A stretch of 38,767 nt of DNA from NCBI RefSeq assembly GCF_900496965.1, contig NZ_UFQB01000041.1:1-38767 (forward strand), read 5' to 3'. This document shows, piece after piece, positions 8,405 through 19,016 of this stretch; position 1 is the first letter of the stretch; every line of letters starts with the position of its first letter. The DNA comes from Achromobacter agilis. GTDB taxonomy: Bacteria > Pseudomonadota > Gammaproteobacteria > Burkholderiales > Burkholderiaceae_B. Below the pieces are notes generated by a model, which saw only the letters and a list, made by a program, of their open reading frames with translations, searched no databases and had not been told where the DNA came from. Position numbers and translations under genes: made by a program.

Positions 8405-9642
8405 CGACCATGACCGACTACTCCCGCCTCGACGCCTGGATCGACGACCACTTTGATGAAGAAGTCCGTTTCCTCCAGGAACTGGTGCGCGTGCCCACCG
8501 ACACGCCTCCCGGCAACAACGCCCCGCATGCCGAGCGCACGGCCGAACTGCTGCAAGGCTTCGGCCTGTCGGCGGAGTCCCACCCCGTGCCGGCCCAGGC
8601 GGTCCAGGACTACGGGCTCGAATCCATCACCAACCTCATCGTCCGGCGCGAATACGGCGCGGAAGGCCCGCGCATCGCGCTGAACGCCCACGGCGACGTG
8701 GTGCCTCCCGGCGAAGGCTGGCAGCACGATCCCTACGGCGGCGAGATCGACAACGGCAGCCTATACGGCCGTGCGGCCGCCGTCAGCAAGAGCGACTTCG
8801 CGAGCTACACCTTTGCGCTGCGCGCGCTCGAAGCCGTGGCCAAGCCCGGCCGCGGCGCGGTCGAACTGCACTTCACCTACGACGAGGAATTCGGCGGTCT
8901 GCTGGGGCCGGGCTGGCTGCTCTCGCAAGGCTTGACCAAACCCGACCTGCTGATCGCAGCGGGCTTCAGCTACGAGGTCGTGACCGCGCACAACGGCTGC
9001 CTGCAGATGGAGGTGACCGTGCACGGCAAGATGGCGCACGCCGCCATTCCCGCCACCGGCGTGGACGCGCTGCAGGCCACGGTCAGGATCCTCGACGCGC
9101 TGTATGCGCAGAACGCGCATTACCGGAACATCCGGTCCCAGGTGCCGGGCATCAGCCATCCCTACCTGAACATCGGCCGTATCGAAGGCGGCACCAATAC
9201 CAACGTGGTTCCGGGCAAGGTCGTGTTCAAGCTCGACCGGCGCATGATCCCCGAGGAAAACGCCGCGGAGGTCGAGGCCGACATCCGCCGGATCATCGCG
9301 GACGCCGCCGCGGCCCAGCCCGGCATCACGGTGGACATCAAGCGCCTGCTGCTGGCGAATTCGATGCGTCCGCTGCCGGGCAGCCAGCCGCTGGCGCAGG
9401 CCATCCAGAAGCATGGACAGGAATTGTTCGGCGAGCCCATACCCGCCATGGGCACCCCGCTCTACACCGATGTGCGCCTGTACGCCGAAGCCGGCATCCC
9501 CGGCGTGATCTACGGGGCGGGGCCGCGCAGCGTGCTGGAATCGCACGCCAAGCGCAACGACGAGCGCGTGGTGCTGGAAGACCTGCGGCGCGCCACCAAG
9601 GTGATCGCCCGCACGCTGGCGGACCTGCTAGCGCCGGCTTGA
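8401..9642 (+). CDS. M20-family amidohydrolase/peptidase-like protein with altered metal site
   Basis: A 413-residue member of the M20 (ArgE/DapE) family, translationally coupled to the preceding gene by an ATGA overlap, so part of the ureide operon. Fold motifs are clear: NAHGDVVPPG (H97, D99), TYDEEFGG (E162, E163), the dimerisation-domain HGKMAHAAIP (H213), and the last ligand H382 in ESHAKRND. However, the Asp that normally bridges the two metals (GRGAxDMKG in relatives) is V128 in GRAAAVSKSD. The following Glu/Asp ligand also appears replaced (IAAGFSYE around 187, where EPT is usual). It may bind one metal or none. Substrate unknown; context suggests an N-carbamoyl or ureido compound, but that is an inference. 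Confidence 0.85.
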   Translation: MTTMTDYSRLDAWIDDHFDEEVRFLQELVRVPTDTPPGNNAPHAERTAELLQGFGLSAESHPVPAQAVQDYGLESITNLIVRREYGAEGPRIALNAHGDVVPPGEGWQHDPYGGEIDNGSLYGRAAAVSKSDFASYTFALRALEAVAKPGRGAVELHFTYDEEFGGLLGPGWLLSQGLTKPDLLIAAGFSYEVVTAHNGCLQMEVTVHGKMAHAAIPATGVDALQATVRILDALYAQNAHYRNIRSQVPGISHPYLNIGRIEGGTNTNVVPGKVVFKLDRRMIPEENAAEVEADIRRIIADAAAAQPGITVDIKRLLLANSMRPLPGSQPLAQAIQKHGQELFGEPIPAMGTPLYTDVRLYAEAGIPGVIYGAGPRSVLESHAKRNDERVVLEDLRRATKVIARTLADLLAPA

Positions 9643-9680
9643 GGCGGGAACACCCCCGCGCAGGGCACGCCCTGCCCCAA

Positions 9681-9765
9681 GTGTCTGACACCCGTACGGC
9701 AAGGCGCTCAAGCTTGAAGCAACGCTTCCCGGGTGTCTGACACGATGTGTGTGAGTGTCAGACAC
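9681..9765. repeat. three copies of GTGTCTGACAC
   Basis: The 11-base near-palindrome GTGTCTGACAC occurs at 9681-9691 and 9733-9743, and in reverse orientation (GTGTCAGACAC) at 9755-9765, within 85 bases. This lies in the 181-base gap between two converging genes, the M20 gene and the OPT transporter. From memory, similar elements are scattered in intergenic DNA of Bordetella and Achromobacter. Here they could form alternative hairpins at the two 3' ends. There is no T tail of terminator type. Confidence 0.75.
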
Positions 9766-9823
9766 TGCCACGGCCAGGCTCCTGCCGCGGCCCGGCCCCT
9801 CGCATCGACGATGCGCAAGCGCG

Positions 9824-11872
9824 CTACGCCAGCTTCAACACCCGCCGCCAGAACAGCACCGCCACGAACACGAAAACCGCCAGCCCAAGATACGACGCCG
9901 TCCGCGCGAAGTCCTCGCCGGCGATCGCCAGCGGGGCCTCGGTGCCGGCCGCGCCGATGATGGCGGCCATCAGCACCCCGACCAGGCTCTCTCCCACGAT
10001 CAGGCCGGATGCGATCAGCACGCCGCGCCGGTTCGGCGCGTCGGCGAACTGCTCGTAGGGCTGGCCGGCCTGCGCCGCGCGGCGGCGCAGGGTGCGTTCG
10101 AGCAGCCACGCAAGGACCGCGCCCGCCACGATGGGCGCCGCGACGGTCGGCGGCAGGTAAATGCCGATGCCTACCGCCAGCACCGGAATCCGCGCCACGC
10201 GGCAGGTGCGCTTCATGGCCTGGTCCACCAGGATCAGGCCCACGCCGACCGCCATGCCGATCAGGATCATCGTCCAGTTGAGCTGGTGCGTGAAGATGCC
10301 GCGCGCGATCGCCAGCATCAGCGTCGCCTGCGGCGCCGACAGGGCTTGCGCCGGATCCATGCCTGCGCGCGGCATCGAGTCGGCAAAACCATAGGCGTTG
10401 TAAAGCAGTTCCAGCACCGGTGAAATCACCGCTGCGCCCGCCACGCAGCCGATCAGCAGGGCCACCTGCTGGCGCCACGGCGTCGCGCCCACGAGCCAGC
10501 CGGTCTTCAGGTCCTGCAGGTTGTCGTTGGAAATGGAGGCCACCGCCACCACCGCGGACGTGCTGAAGATCGACAGCGCAATGGCCATCTGCACACCGTT
10601 CTCTACGCTCAGCAACTCGCCGCCCAGCGTCAGCATCAGCAGCGACACCAGCACGATGGCGACGATGCCCACGCCCGAGATCGGGCTCGTGGACGAACCC
10701 ACCAGCCCGGCCATGTAGCCGCAGGCGGCGGCCACCAGGAAACCGAACACGAAGGCGAACAGCACGGCGTAAGCCACCAGCTTCCAGATCGCGGCGGCCG
10801 ACAGCGGCGCGCCCGAGAGGAACACCTGGAAAGTCACGACCAGGACGGCCACCAGCACCAGCGTGACCGCCGAGATCCAGCCGGCCGACAGGTCGCGCTC
10901 GGTGCGCGGGGTGCTCCCCGCGCGCGCCGCGCCCGCCTTGCTCAGCGCGGCGAACGAGGCCTTCACGCCGCGCGCCATCGGCATGAAGAGCGTCGCCAGC
11001 GTCCAGATGGCGCCCACGCCGATCACGCCGGCGCCAATGAAGCGCACTTGCGAAGACCATAGGCCGGTCGCGTACTTCGCCAGCGACGCGCCCGCGGGCA
11101 TATCGCCCATGGCGCTCAGAATGGGCACCGCGATCCCCCAGGAAATGACCAGCCCGGTCAGCATGGCCAGGCCCGCGACGATGCCGATGAGGTAGCCCGC
11201 GCCCAGCAGCGCCAGCGAAAAGCCCATGGGCAGGCGGAACACCGCGCCGCCCAGCGCGAACCAGCCGCTGACGCTGTCGCCCAGTACCCGCAGGCCGCTG
11301 GCCGCGAAGCTGACCACGGCGGCGGCCAGGCCGCCGGCGACGATATCGCCCATGCCCGTCGCGGTTTTGGCCGGCGCCCGCCCGGCATCCTCGGCGGCAT
11401 CCTGGGCGCGCTCCGCGCTGCCCACCCGCAGGATTTCGGCGGCCGCTACGCCCTCCGGATACGGCAGATCGCTCTGCACCACCATCACGTGGCGCAGCGG
11501 AATGGTGAACATCACACCCAGCATCCCGCCTGCCGCGCAGATACCCAGCGTCTGCCAGAACGGAAAGCCTTGCCAATGCCCCATCATGACCAGGGCCGGC
11601 AGGATGAAAATGATGGAGGACAGCGTGCCGGCCGCCGAAGCCTGCGTCTGCACCATATTGTTTTCCAGGATGTTCGCGTCCTTGAACAGGCGCAGGACGG
11701 ACATCGAGATCACCGCGGCGGGGATGGCGGACGAAAACGTCAGGCCCACCTTCAGCCCCAGGAAAACATTGGAGGCCGTGAAGATGATGGTGATCAGGGC
11801 GCCCAGCAGGACGCCGCGGAACGTCAGTTCCGGCAACGTGACGTCTGCGGGGACGCGGGTGGGTTGGGTCAT
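9824..11872 (-). CDS. OPT-family oligopeptide transporter
   Basis: A 682-residue polytopic inner-membrane protein of the OPT (oligopeptide transporter) family. It begins with ELTFRGVLLGALITIIFTASNVFLGLKVG, a family N-terminus with the first membrane helix; many further hydrophobic helices follow (about 14-16 expected). The bacterial OPT motifs DLPYPEGVAAAEIL (about residues 134-147) and NLQDLKTGWLVGATPW are visible. Bacterial members are thought to move small peptides, modified amino acids or metal chelates; the substrate here cannot be read from sequence. GGGAGA precedes the ATG. It converges on the ureide operon and diverges from the aceE-like gene, so a link with ureide or peptide uptake is possible but unproven. 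Confidence 0.93.
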   Translation of the reverse strand: MTQPTRVPADVTLPELTFRGVLLGALITIIFTASNVFLGLKVGLTFSSAIPAAVISMSVLRLFKDANILENNMVQTQASAAGTLSSIIFILPALVMMGHWQGFPFWQTLGICAAGGMLGVMFTIPLRHVMVVQSDLPYPEGVAAAEILRVGSAERAQDAAEDAGRAPAKTATGMGDIVAGGLAAAVVSFAASGLRVLGDSVSGWFALGGAVFRLPMGFSLALLGAGYLIGIVAGLAMLTGLVISWGIAVPILSAMGDMPAGASLAKYATGLWSSQVRFIGAGVIGVGAIWTLATLFMPMARGVKASFAALSKAGAARAGSTPRTERDLSAGWISAVTLVLVAVLVVTFQVFLSGAPLSAAAIWKLVAYAVLFAFVFGFLVAAACGYMAGLVGSSTSPISGVGIVAIVLVSLLMLTLGGELLSVENGVQMAIALSIFSTSAVVAVASISNDNLQDLKTGWLVGATPWRQQVALLIGCVAGAAVISPVLELLYNAYGFADSMPRAGMDPAQALSAPQATLMLAIARGIFTHQLNWTMILIGMAVGVGLILVDQAMKRTCRVARIPVLAVGIGIYLPPTVAAPIVAGAVLAWLLERTLRRRAAQAGQPYEQFADAPNRRGVLIASGLIVGESLVGVLMAAIIGAAGTEAPLAIAGEDFARTASYLGLAVFVFVAVLFWRRVLKLA

Positions 11873-12084
11873 GGGAATCTCCCTGTCTGCTAGCCGCGAA
11901 TTCTAGCGCCTCGCCGGCGCAGGCCCCGGAGGCGGTCATCGGGCAATTCGGCGGCATAAGCTGCCGCCGGCAATCCGTCCTGCAAAAGATTATGCTGAAA
12001 CCGGCGCGATTCCGCCAAAATTTCGATCACCCATGCCAGGGGCAAGGGTCTAGCATGGGCGTTAAACCAGGAGACAACACCACT
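11873..12084. promoter_or_regulatory. divergent promoter region of OPT transporter and aceE-like gene
   Basis: A 212-base spacer between divergent genes. TATGCT at 11991-11996 is a possible -10 box for the rightward gene, without a good -35. A ribosome site (AGGAGA, 12069-12074) precedes the rightward ATG. No clear operator palindrome was found. An open frame continues upstream from the aceE-like gene into this spacer but shows no coding resemblance to the family. Confidence 0.35.
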
Positions 12085-14769
12085 ATGCGCGACGCCAGCA
12101 CCCTCCGTCCCGGGCAGGACACGGAACACGACCTCGACCCCGCCGAAACCGCCGAATGGCGCGACGCCCTGCAGTCGCTGGTCCAGGTAGAAGGCGCCGG
12201 ACGGGCGGGCTATGTGCTGGACAATCTCCTGGGCCACGCGGCATCGATGGGCCTGCGCGCCAGGAGCCAGACCCGCACTGCCTATCTGAATACCATCCCC
12301 GCCGACCAGGAACCGCCCTTTCCCGGCAACCTGGCGGTCGAGGAACGCATCGCCCGCATCAACCGCTGGAACGCGCTGGCCATGGTGGTGCGCGCCAATC
12401 AGGCGCACGGCGAGCTGGGCGGCCACATCGCCAGCTATGCCTCGGCCGCGGACCTGTTCGAAGTGGGTTTCAACCATTTCTTCCGGGCCCGTACCGCCGA
12501 AGGCCCCGGCGACCTGGTCTACATGCAGCCGCATTCGGCGCCGGGCGTGTACGCCCGGGCCTACCTGGAAGGCTTCCTCGGCGAAGACGAGCTGGCGCAT
12601 TTCCGGCAGGAAATCACCGCCACGGCCCGCGGCCTGCGCGGGCTGTCCTCCTATCCGCACCCGTGGCTGATGCCGGATTTCTGGCAGTTCCCCACGGGTT
12701 CGATGGGCATCGGCCCCATCAACGCCATCTACCAGGCGCGCTTCATGCGCTATCTGGAACACCGTTCGCTGGTGCCCGGCGGCGACCGCAAGGTCTGGGG
12801 CATCTTCGGCGACGGCGAAATGGACGAACCCGAATCCATCGCCGCGCTGACGCTGGCCGCGCGCGAAAAGCTCGACAACCTGGTCTTCGTGGTCAACTGC
12901 AACCTGCAGCGGCTGGACGGCCCGGTGCGCGGCAACGGCCGCATCATCGACGAACTCGAAACGCTGTACGCCGGCGCCGGCTGGAACGTCATCAAGCTGG
13001 TCTGGGGCAGCGACTGGGACGCCCTCTTGCGGCGCGACACGGGCGGCGCGCTGGCCCGCGCCTTCGCCAGCACCGTGGACGGGCAGTTCCAGACTTTCGC
13101 CGCCAACGACGGCGCCTTCAACCGCGCCCACTTCTTTAACCAGAATCCCGAACTGGCCGCGCTGGTGGCCGACTGGACCGACGACGCCATCGACCGCTTG
13201 CACCGAGGCGGCCACGACATGGTGAAGATCCACGCCGCATACCATCGCGCCGTGCGCCATCGGGGCCAGCCGACCGTCATCCTGGCGCAGACCAAGAAGG
13301 GCTTCGGCATGGGCTCGGCCGGCCAGGGCAAGATGACCACCCACCAGCAGAAGAAGCTGGACGACGAGGCGCTGCTGGCCTTCCGCGACCGCTTCGCGCT
13401 GCCGATCTCGGACGCCGACTGCCTTGCGCTGAAGTTCTACCGGCCCGCCGAGGACAGCGCCGAACTACGGCACCTGCAGGCTCGCCGCGCGGCGCTGGGC
13501 GGGCACATTCCCCGCCGCAGCACCGAGGCCCCGCGCCTGGCGCCTCCCGAAGCCGAGCACTGGGCGCGCTTCGCGCTGGCCGCGGACGGCAAGGAAATGT
13601 CCTCGACCATGGCCATCGTGCGCATGCTGACCGCGCTGCTCAAAGACGCCACAGTGGGCCCGCGCATTGTGCCCATCGTCGCGGACGAGGCCCGCACGTT
13701 CGGCATGGCCAACCTGTTCCGGCAGATCGGCATCTATTCGGCCCAGGGCCAGCTCTACGAGCCCGAGGACATCGGCTCGGTGCTGTACTACCGCGAGGCC
13801 CGCGACGGCCAGATCCTGGAAGAAGGCATTACCGAGGCGGGCGCGATCTCCTCATGGACCGCCGCCGGCACCAGCTACTCGGTCAATGGGCTGCCAATGC
13901 TGCCCTTCTATATCTATTACTCGATGTTCGGGTTCCAGCGCATCGGCGACCTCATCTGGGCGGCCGCCGACCAGCGCACGCGCGGCTTCCTCATCGGCGC
14001 CACGTCCGGCAGGACCACGCTGGGCGGCGAAGGGCTGCAGCACCAGGACGGCTCCAGCCATATCATGGCCGCCGCCGTCCCCAACTGCCGCGCCTATGAC
14101 CCCGCCTACGCCTACGAAGTCGCCGTCATCGTCGAGCACGGCATGCGCCGCATGCTCGACGAGCAGCGCGACGAGTTCTACTACCTGACCGTCACCAACG
14201 AAAACCTGGCGCAGCCGGACATGCCGGCGGATGCCGGCGCGCGCGAAGGCATCCTGCGGGGCATGTACCGCCTGCGCCCCGCGCGCGGCCAGGCCCAGGT
14301 GCGCCTGCTCGGCGCCGGCCCGATGCTGAGGGAGGCCGAAATGGCCGCCGAGCGGCTGCTGACCGACCACGGCGTGGACGCCGAGGTCTGGAGCGTAACC
14401 AGCTTCTCCGAGCTGGCCCGGGACGGCCGTGAGGCCGAACGCGCCCGCGTGCTGGGGCTGGAAACCGCCGCCGCCGATTGGGTGCTGACCTGCCTGGGCG
14501 GCAGCGACGCGCCGGTGATCGCGGCCACCGACTACGTGCGCGCCGTGCCCGAGCAGATCCGCGCCTGGGTGCCGGCGTCCTACCGCACGCTGGGCACCGA
14601 CGGATTCGGCCGCAGCGACACCCGCGCCCAGCTGCGGGACTTCTTCGAAGTCAGCGCCGACTGGATCGTGCTGTATGCGCTGGACAGCCTGGGCCGGCAG
14701 GACGACGCCCGGGCGCTGCGCGCCCGTCTCGACGCGGCCTCCCGCCCAACCCCTCCCTGGGAACGCTAG
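12085..14769 (+). CDS. 2-oxoacid dehydrogenase E1, homodimeric AceE/MdeB type, orphan copy
   Basis: An 894-residue ThDP enzyme of the homodimeric pyruvate dehydrogenase E1 family (E. coli AceE 887). Visible are GGHIASYAS (H114), QPHSAPG (H150), the ThDP motif GDGEMDEPES (242-251) ending at NCN (271-273), QTKKGFGMG, the glutamate-containing EEGITEAGA, and FYIYYSMFGFQRIGDL. The ATG at 12085 follows AGGAGA and gives the family start; a frame open farther upstream is not needed. No E2 or E3 gene adjoins it, unlike a housekeeping aceE-aceF-lpd operon, so this is probably a paralogue. Such copies include MdeB, which acts on 2-oxobutyrate from methionine breakdown. With acdS nearby, 2-oxobutyrate is a plausible substrate, though pyruvate cannot be excluded. 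Confidence 0.9.
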   Translation: MRDASTLRPGQDTEHDLDPAETAEWRDALQSLVQVEGAGRAGYVLDNLLGHAASMGLRARSQTRTAYLNTIPADQEPPFPGNLAVEERIARINRWNALAMVVRANQAHGELGGHIASYASAADLFEVGFNHFFRARTAEGPGDLVYMQPHSAPGVYARAYLEGFLGEDELAHFRQEITATARGLRGLSSYPHPWLMPDFWQFPTGSMGIGPINAIYQARFMRYLEHRSLVPGGDRKVWGIFGDGEMDEPESIAALTLAAREKLDNLVFVVNCNLQRLDGPVRGNGRIIDELETLYAGAGWNVIKLVWGSDWDALLRRDTGGALARAFASTVDGQFQTFAANDGAFNRAHFFNQNPELAALVADWTDDAIDRLHRGGHDMVKIHAAYHRAVRHRGQPTVILAQTKKGFGMGSAGQGKMTTHQQKKLDDEALLAFRDRFALPISDADCLALKFYRPAEDSAELRHLQARRAALGGHIPRRSTEAPRLAPPEAEHWARFALAADGKEMSSTMAIVRMLTALLKDATVGPRIVPIVADEARTFGMANLFRQIGIYSAQGQLYEPEDIGSVLYYREARDGQILEEGITEAGAISSWTAAGTSYSVNGLPMLPFYIYYSMFGFQRIGDLIWAAADQRTRGFLIGATSGRTTLGGEGLQHQDGSSHIMAAAVPNCRAYDPAYAYEVAVIVEHGMRRMLDEQRDEFYYLTVTNENLAQPDMPADAGAREGILRGMYRLRPARGQAQVRLLGAGPMLREAEMAAERLLTDHGVDAEVWSVTSFSELARDGREAERARVLGLETAAADWVLTCLGGSDAPVIAATDYVRAVPEQIRAWVPASYRTLGTDGFGRSDTRAQLRDFFEVSADWIVLYALDSLGRQDDARALRARLDAASRPTPPWER

Positions 14770-14880
14770 AAACCGCCGGGCGCGCGGCCCCCTTGCGGAA
14801 ACCCGCGCGTTCGCTGCACTGCAACAACCAAGCGTCCGCGCTTTCTGGTGAAATACGGGTGTTCCCAAGCATTGCCAAAT

Positions 14881-14908
14881 AAAACGGCGGGCCGCGAGCC
14901 CGCCTTTT
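14881..14908 (+). terminator. intrinsic terminator between aceE-like gene and maeB
   Basis: Stem GGCGGGC (14886-14892) and GCCCGCC (14898-14904) with a 5-base loop, preceded by AAAA and followed by TTTT, is a classic rho-independent hairpin. It is 116 bases past the aceE-like stop and only 47 bases before the maeB start. It either ends the upstream transcript or, if maeB is transcribed from before it, could act as an attenuator. The following DNA up to maeB is T-rich. Confidence 0.8.
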
Positions 14909-14955
14909 GCAGTCCGTTTTCTTTTTCTGTTTTACGCCCCAGAGGCCTGTATCCC

Positions 14956-17253
<2,298 letters not shown>

Positions 17254-17288
17254 TCGACCGGTTCGGGCGCCCGCGGCGCCCGGCATGC

Positions 17289-17313
17289 AAAGCGCCCCTC
17301 GGGGCGCTTTTTT
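17289..17313 (+). terminator. intrinsic terminator of maeB
   Basis: Perfect 10-base-pair stem AAAGCGCCCC (17289-17298) and GGGGCGCTTT (17301-17310) closing on a very small loop, followed by more T. It starts 36 bases after the maeB stop and should end the maeB transcript before the DUF2214 gene. Confidence 0.88.
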
Positions 17314-17371
17314 CTTGGCGGTTCGGCGGGTGATGGTACAACCATGCTTGTCCCGCCTTTCTGGAGCCGAC

Positions 17372-17824
17372 ATGCTGCAAGACGCCCTGCTCGCCTGGTT
17401 TCACTACCTGGCCATTTTCGTGCTCGTAGTCATCATGACGGCCGAAGCCGTCCTGCTGCGCCCCGGCCTGGCGCCCGACACAGTTCGCCGCCTGGCCCTG
17501 TACGACCGCTTCTTCGGCGTGTCGGCGGTGGCCGTGCTGGTCACCGGCGTGCTGCGCCTCATGCTCGGCGCCAAGGGCGCGGCGTTCTACATGGCCAACC
17601 CCTGGTTCCATGCCAAGATCGCGCTCTTCGTCGTGATCGCCCTCTGTTCGATCCCGCCCACCCTCGCCTTCATCCGCTGGCGCAAGCAGGCCGCCACGCA
17701 ACCGGGCTTCGTGCCGCCGGAAGCCGACATCCGCCGCGCGCGCCGCTGGGTGATGATCGAATCCCACCTGTTCATTTTCCTGCCGCTGTTCGCGGTGCTG
17801 ATGGCGCGCGGCATCGGCATGTAG
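17372..17824 (+). CDS. DUF2214-family membrane protein
   Basis: A 150-residue integral membrane protein with about four hydrophobic helices, matching the DUF2214 family, which is related in fold to CopD and HemJ. The ATG at 17372 follows CTGGAG and gives MLQDALLAWFHYLAIF. Two polar residues lie within membrane segments: H11 in AWFHYLAIF and K82 in PWFHAKIAL. They occupy nearly the same places as the essential His10 and Lys of HemJ-type haem-synthesis proteins. The function of the family is not established. The gene stands alone after the maeB terminator and converges with the next gene. Confidence 0.82.
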   Translation: MLQDALLAWFHYLAIFVLVVIMTAEAVLLRPGLAPDTVRRLALYDRFFGVSAVAVLVTGVLRLMLGAKGAAFYMANPWFHAKIALFVVIALCSIPPTLAFIRWRKQAATQPGFVPPEADIRRARRWVMIESHLFIFLPLFAVLMARGIGM

Positions 17825-17832
17825 TGCCCAGT

Positions 17833-17862
17833 CCCCCTTGAGGCCGGCGCGTTCAAGAGGGG
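17833..17862. terminator. possible bidirectional hairpin between convergent genes
   Basis: CCCCCTTGA (17833-17841) pairs with TCAAGAGGGG (17853-17862) with one bulged A, separated by 11 bases. It covers the short space between the two convergent stop codons and overlaps the last codons of the leftward gene. No T run follows, so the call is weak. Confidence 0.3.
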
Positions 17863-18953
17863 CAGCGCACCGACGCCTGCGGCGGCGCCCCTTCCACCTC
17901 GATGGTGGCGAACAGCATCACGCCCGCTTCCGCGTTCGGCAACGTGGCCAGCACCTCCCCGTCGCCACGCTGCATCACCGACATGCCTGCGGGCAGTTCC
18001 TCGCCATCCTCGCGCGTTGCCACCATCCCGTGGTCCGGGCTGAATATCCAGGCGCCCGGCAGGCGCTCGTTCAGCGGATACCCCGTGGACTGCACGCGCG
18101 TGCCCGCCGGATAGCGGTAAGGCCCCAGCTGCAGCGGGCAGGCCAGCGCACCGCTCGCCACTCCCAGCAGCCGCAGCTCGTCATCCAGGCGCAGCCCCGG
18201 ACGTCCCAGCAAGATCCCGGACACGGCCAAAGGCTCGGGCGAATCGACGCTGACGTACCAGCGCAACGGCTCCACGTGTCCGTTGGTGAATGTCTGCCCC
18301 TCCCTTGCCTGGACTTCGGCGCCGGCGGGCAGCTCGACCTCGCCCACGCGGTTGCCGGCCGCCAGCGTGCAGGATTCGAACTCAGTCCGCGCGCCCTCGT
18401 CCTTGACGTCGAATTCCACCTTCTGCGTGGTATCGCACAGCCAGCCCGCCACCCGCTGGACGCCTGTGCCCCTGATATCCAGGGTGTGCGGGTAGCTGCC
18501 GGTTTCCTCGTAGGTCTTCGGGTCGTACCCGGTGCGCAGATACCGCAGGATGTGCGTCGCCTGCATGCCGAATGCCTGCACCGGCGCGTCGAACGTTGCC
18601 TCCGTGTAGCGCTCGAGCTGTTCCTCCCGCTCCAGCACCAGGCGCGTGCCGGCCGGCATGGACACGCCGCCGAGCGTTTGCGGCTGCTGCAGCGTCACGC
18701 GCCGCGCCGCCTCCCGCCGGGCGTACTCGCGCCCTATCGTCCAGCGCATGTATTCGAAGGAAAGATAGAAAGCCGACACGGCGGCCAGCACGAGCAGCAG
18801 GATGCCGTGAAGCCACGGGCCGCGCGCGAACCGCTGCCTTGCCCCGCGGCTGAACGCCAGCACCGCCAGCCATCCCAGCAAGGCCAGGCCCGTGAGCTGG
18901 GAAATGAACAGGAAGATGAAAAACTCTGCCGAGGGCAGTGAAATCGGAATCAT
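17853..18953 (-). CDS. membrane-anchored protein of unknown function
   Basis: I do not recognise this 366-residue protein. The N-terminus has two membrane helices (about residues 8-34, rich in Phe and Leu, and about 48-66). A charged segment then leads into a roughly 290-residue hydrophilic part, predicted to face the periplasm if the helices form a hairpin. That part is rich in beta-type stretches and contains repeated short units: values such as GGVSMPAGTRLVLER, GEVELPAGAEVQARE, LGPYRYPAGTRVQS and GEELPAGMSVMQR share a (hydrophobic)PAG(T/A/M) core, as if a small beta-motif recurs. Three or four Cys (in LCDTT, ESCTL, ALACPL, VRCPS) could form disulfides. It lies between DUF2214 and the amide transporter with no clear operon partner. 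The reading frame and codon use look like a true gene. Confidence 0.7.
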   Translation of the reverse strand: MIPISLPSAEFFIFLFISQLTGLALLGWLAVLAFSRGARQRFARGPWLHGILLLVLAAVSAFYLSFEYMRWTIGREYARREAARRVTLQQPQTLGGVSMPAGTRLVLEREEQLERYTEATFDAPVQAFGMQATHILRYLRTGYDPKTYEETGSYPHTLDIRGTGVQRVAGWLCDTTQKVEFDVKDEGARTEFESCTLAAGNRVGEVELPAGAEVQAREGQTFTNGHVEPLRWYVSVDSPEPLAVSGILLGRPGLRLDDELRLLGVASGALACPLQLGPYRYPAGTRVQSTGYPLNERLPGAWIFSPDHGMVATREDGEELPAGMSVMQRGDGEVLATLPNAEAGVMLFATIEVEGAPPQASVRCPS

Positions 18954-19016
18954 GGCGGCGATGATACGCGAACCGCCGCCTCGGCCCGGATGCCGATAGG
19001 CCCTATTACCGGCCGT

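Noticed and set aside
9643..9823. Possible attachment site or mobile element edge because of repeated GTGTCTGACAC
   Set aside because: No integrase, transposase or direct duplication of a target is present; the copies behave like small intergenic repeats.
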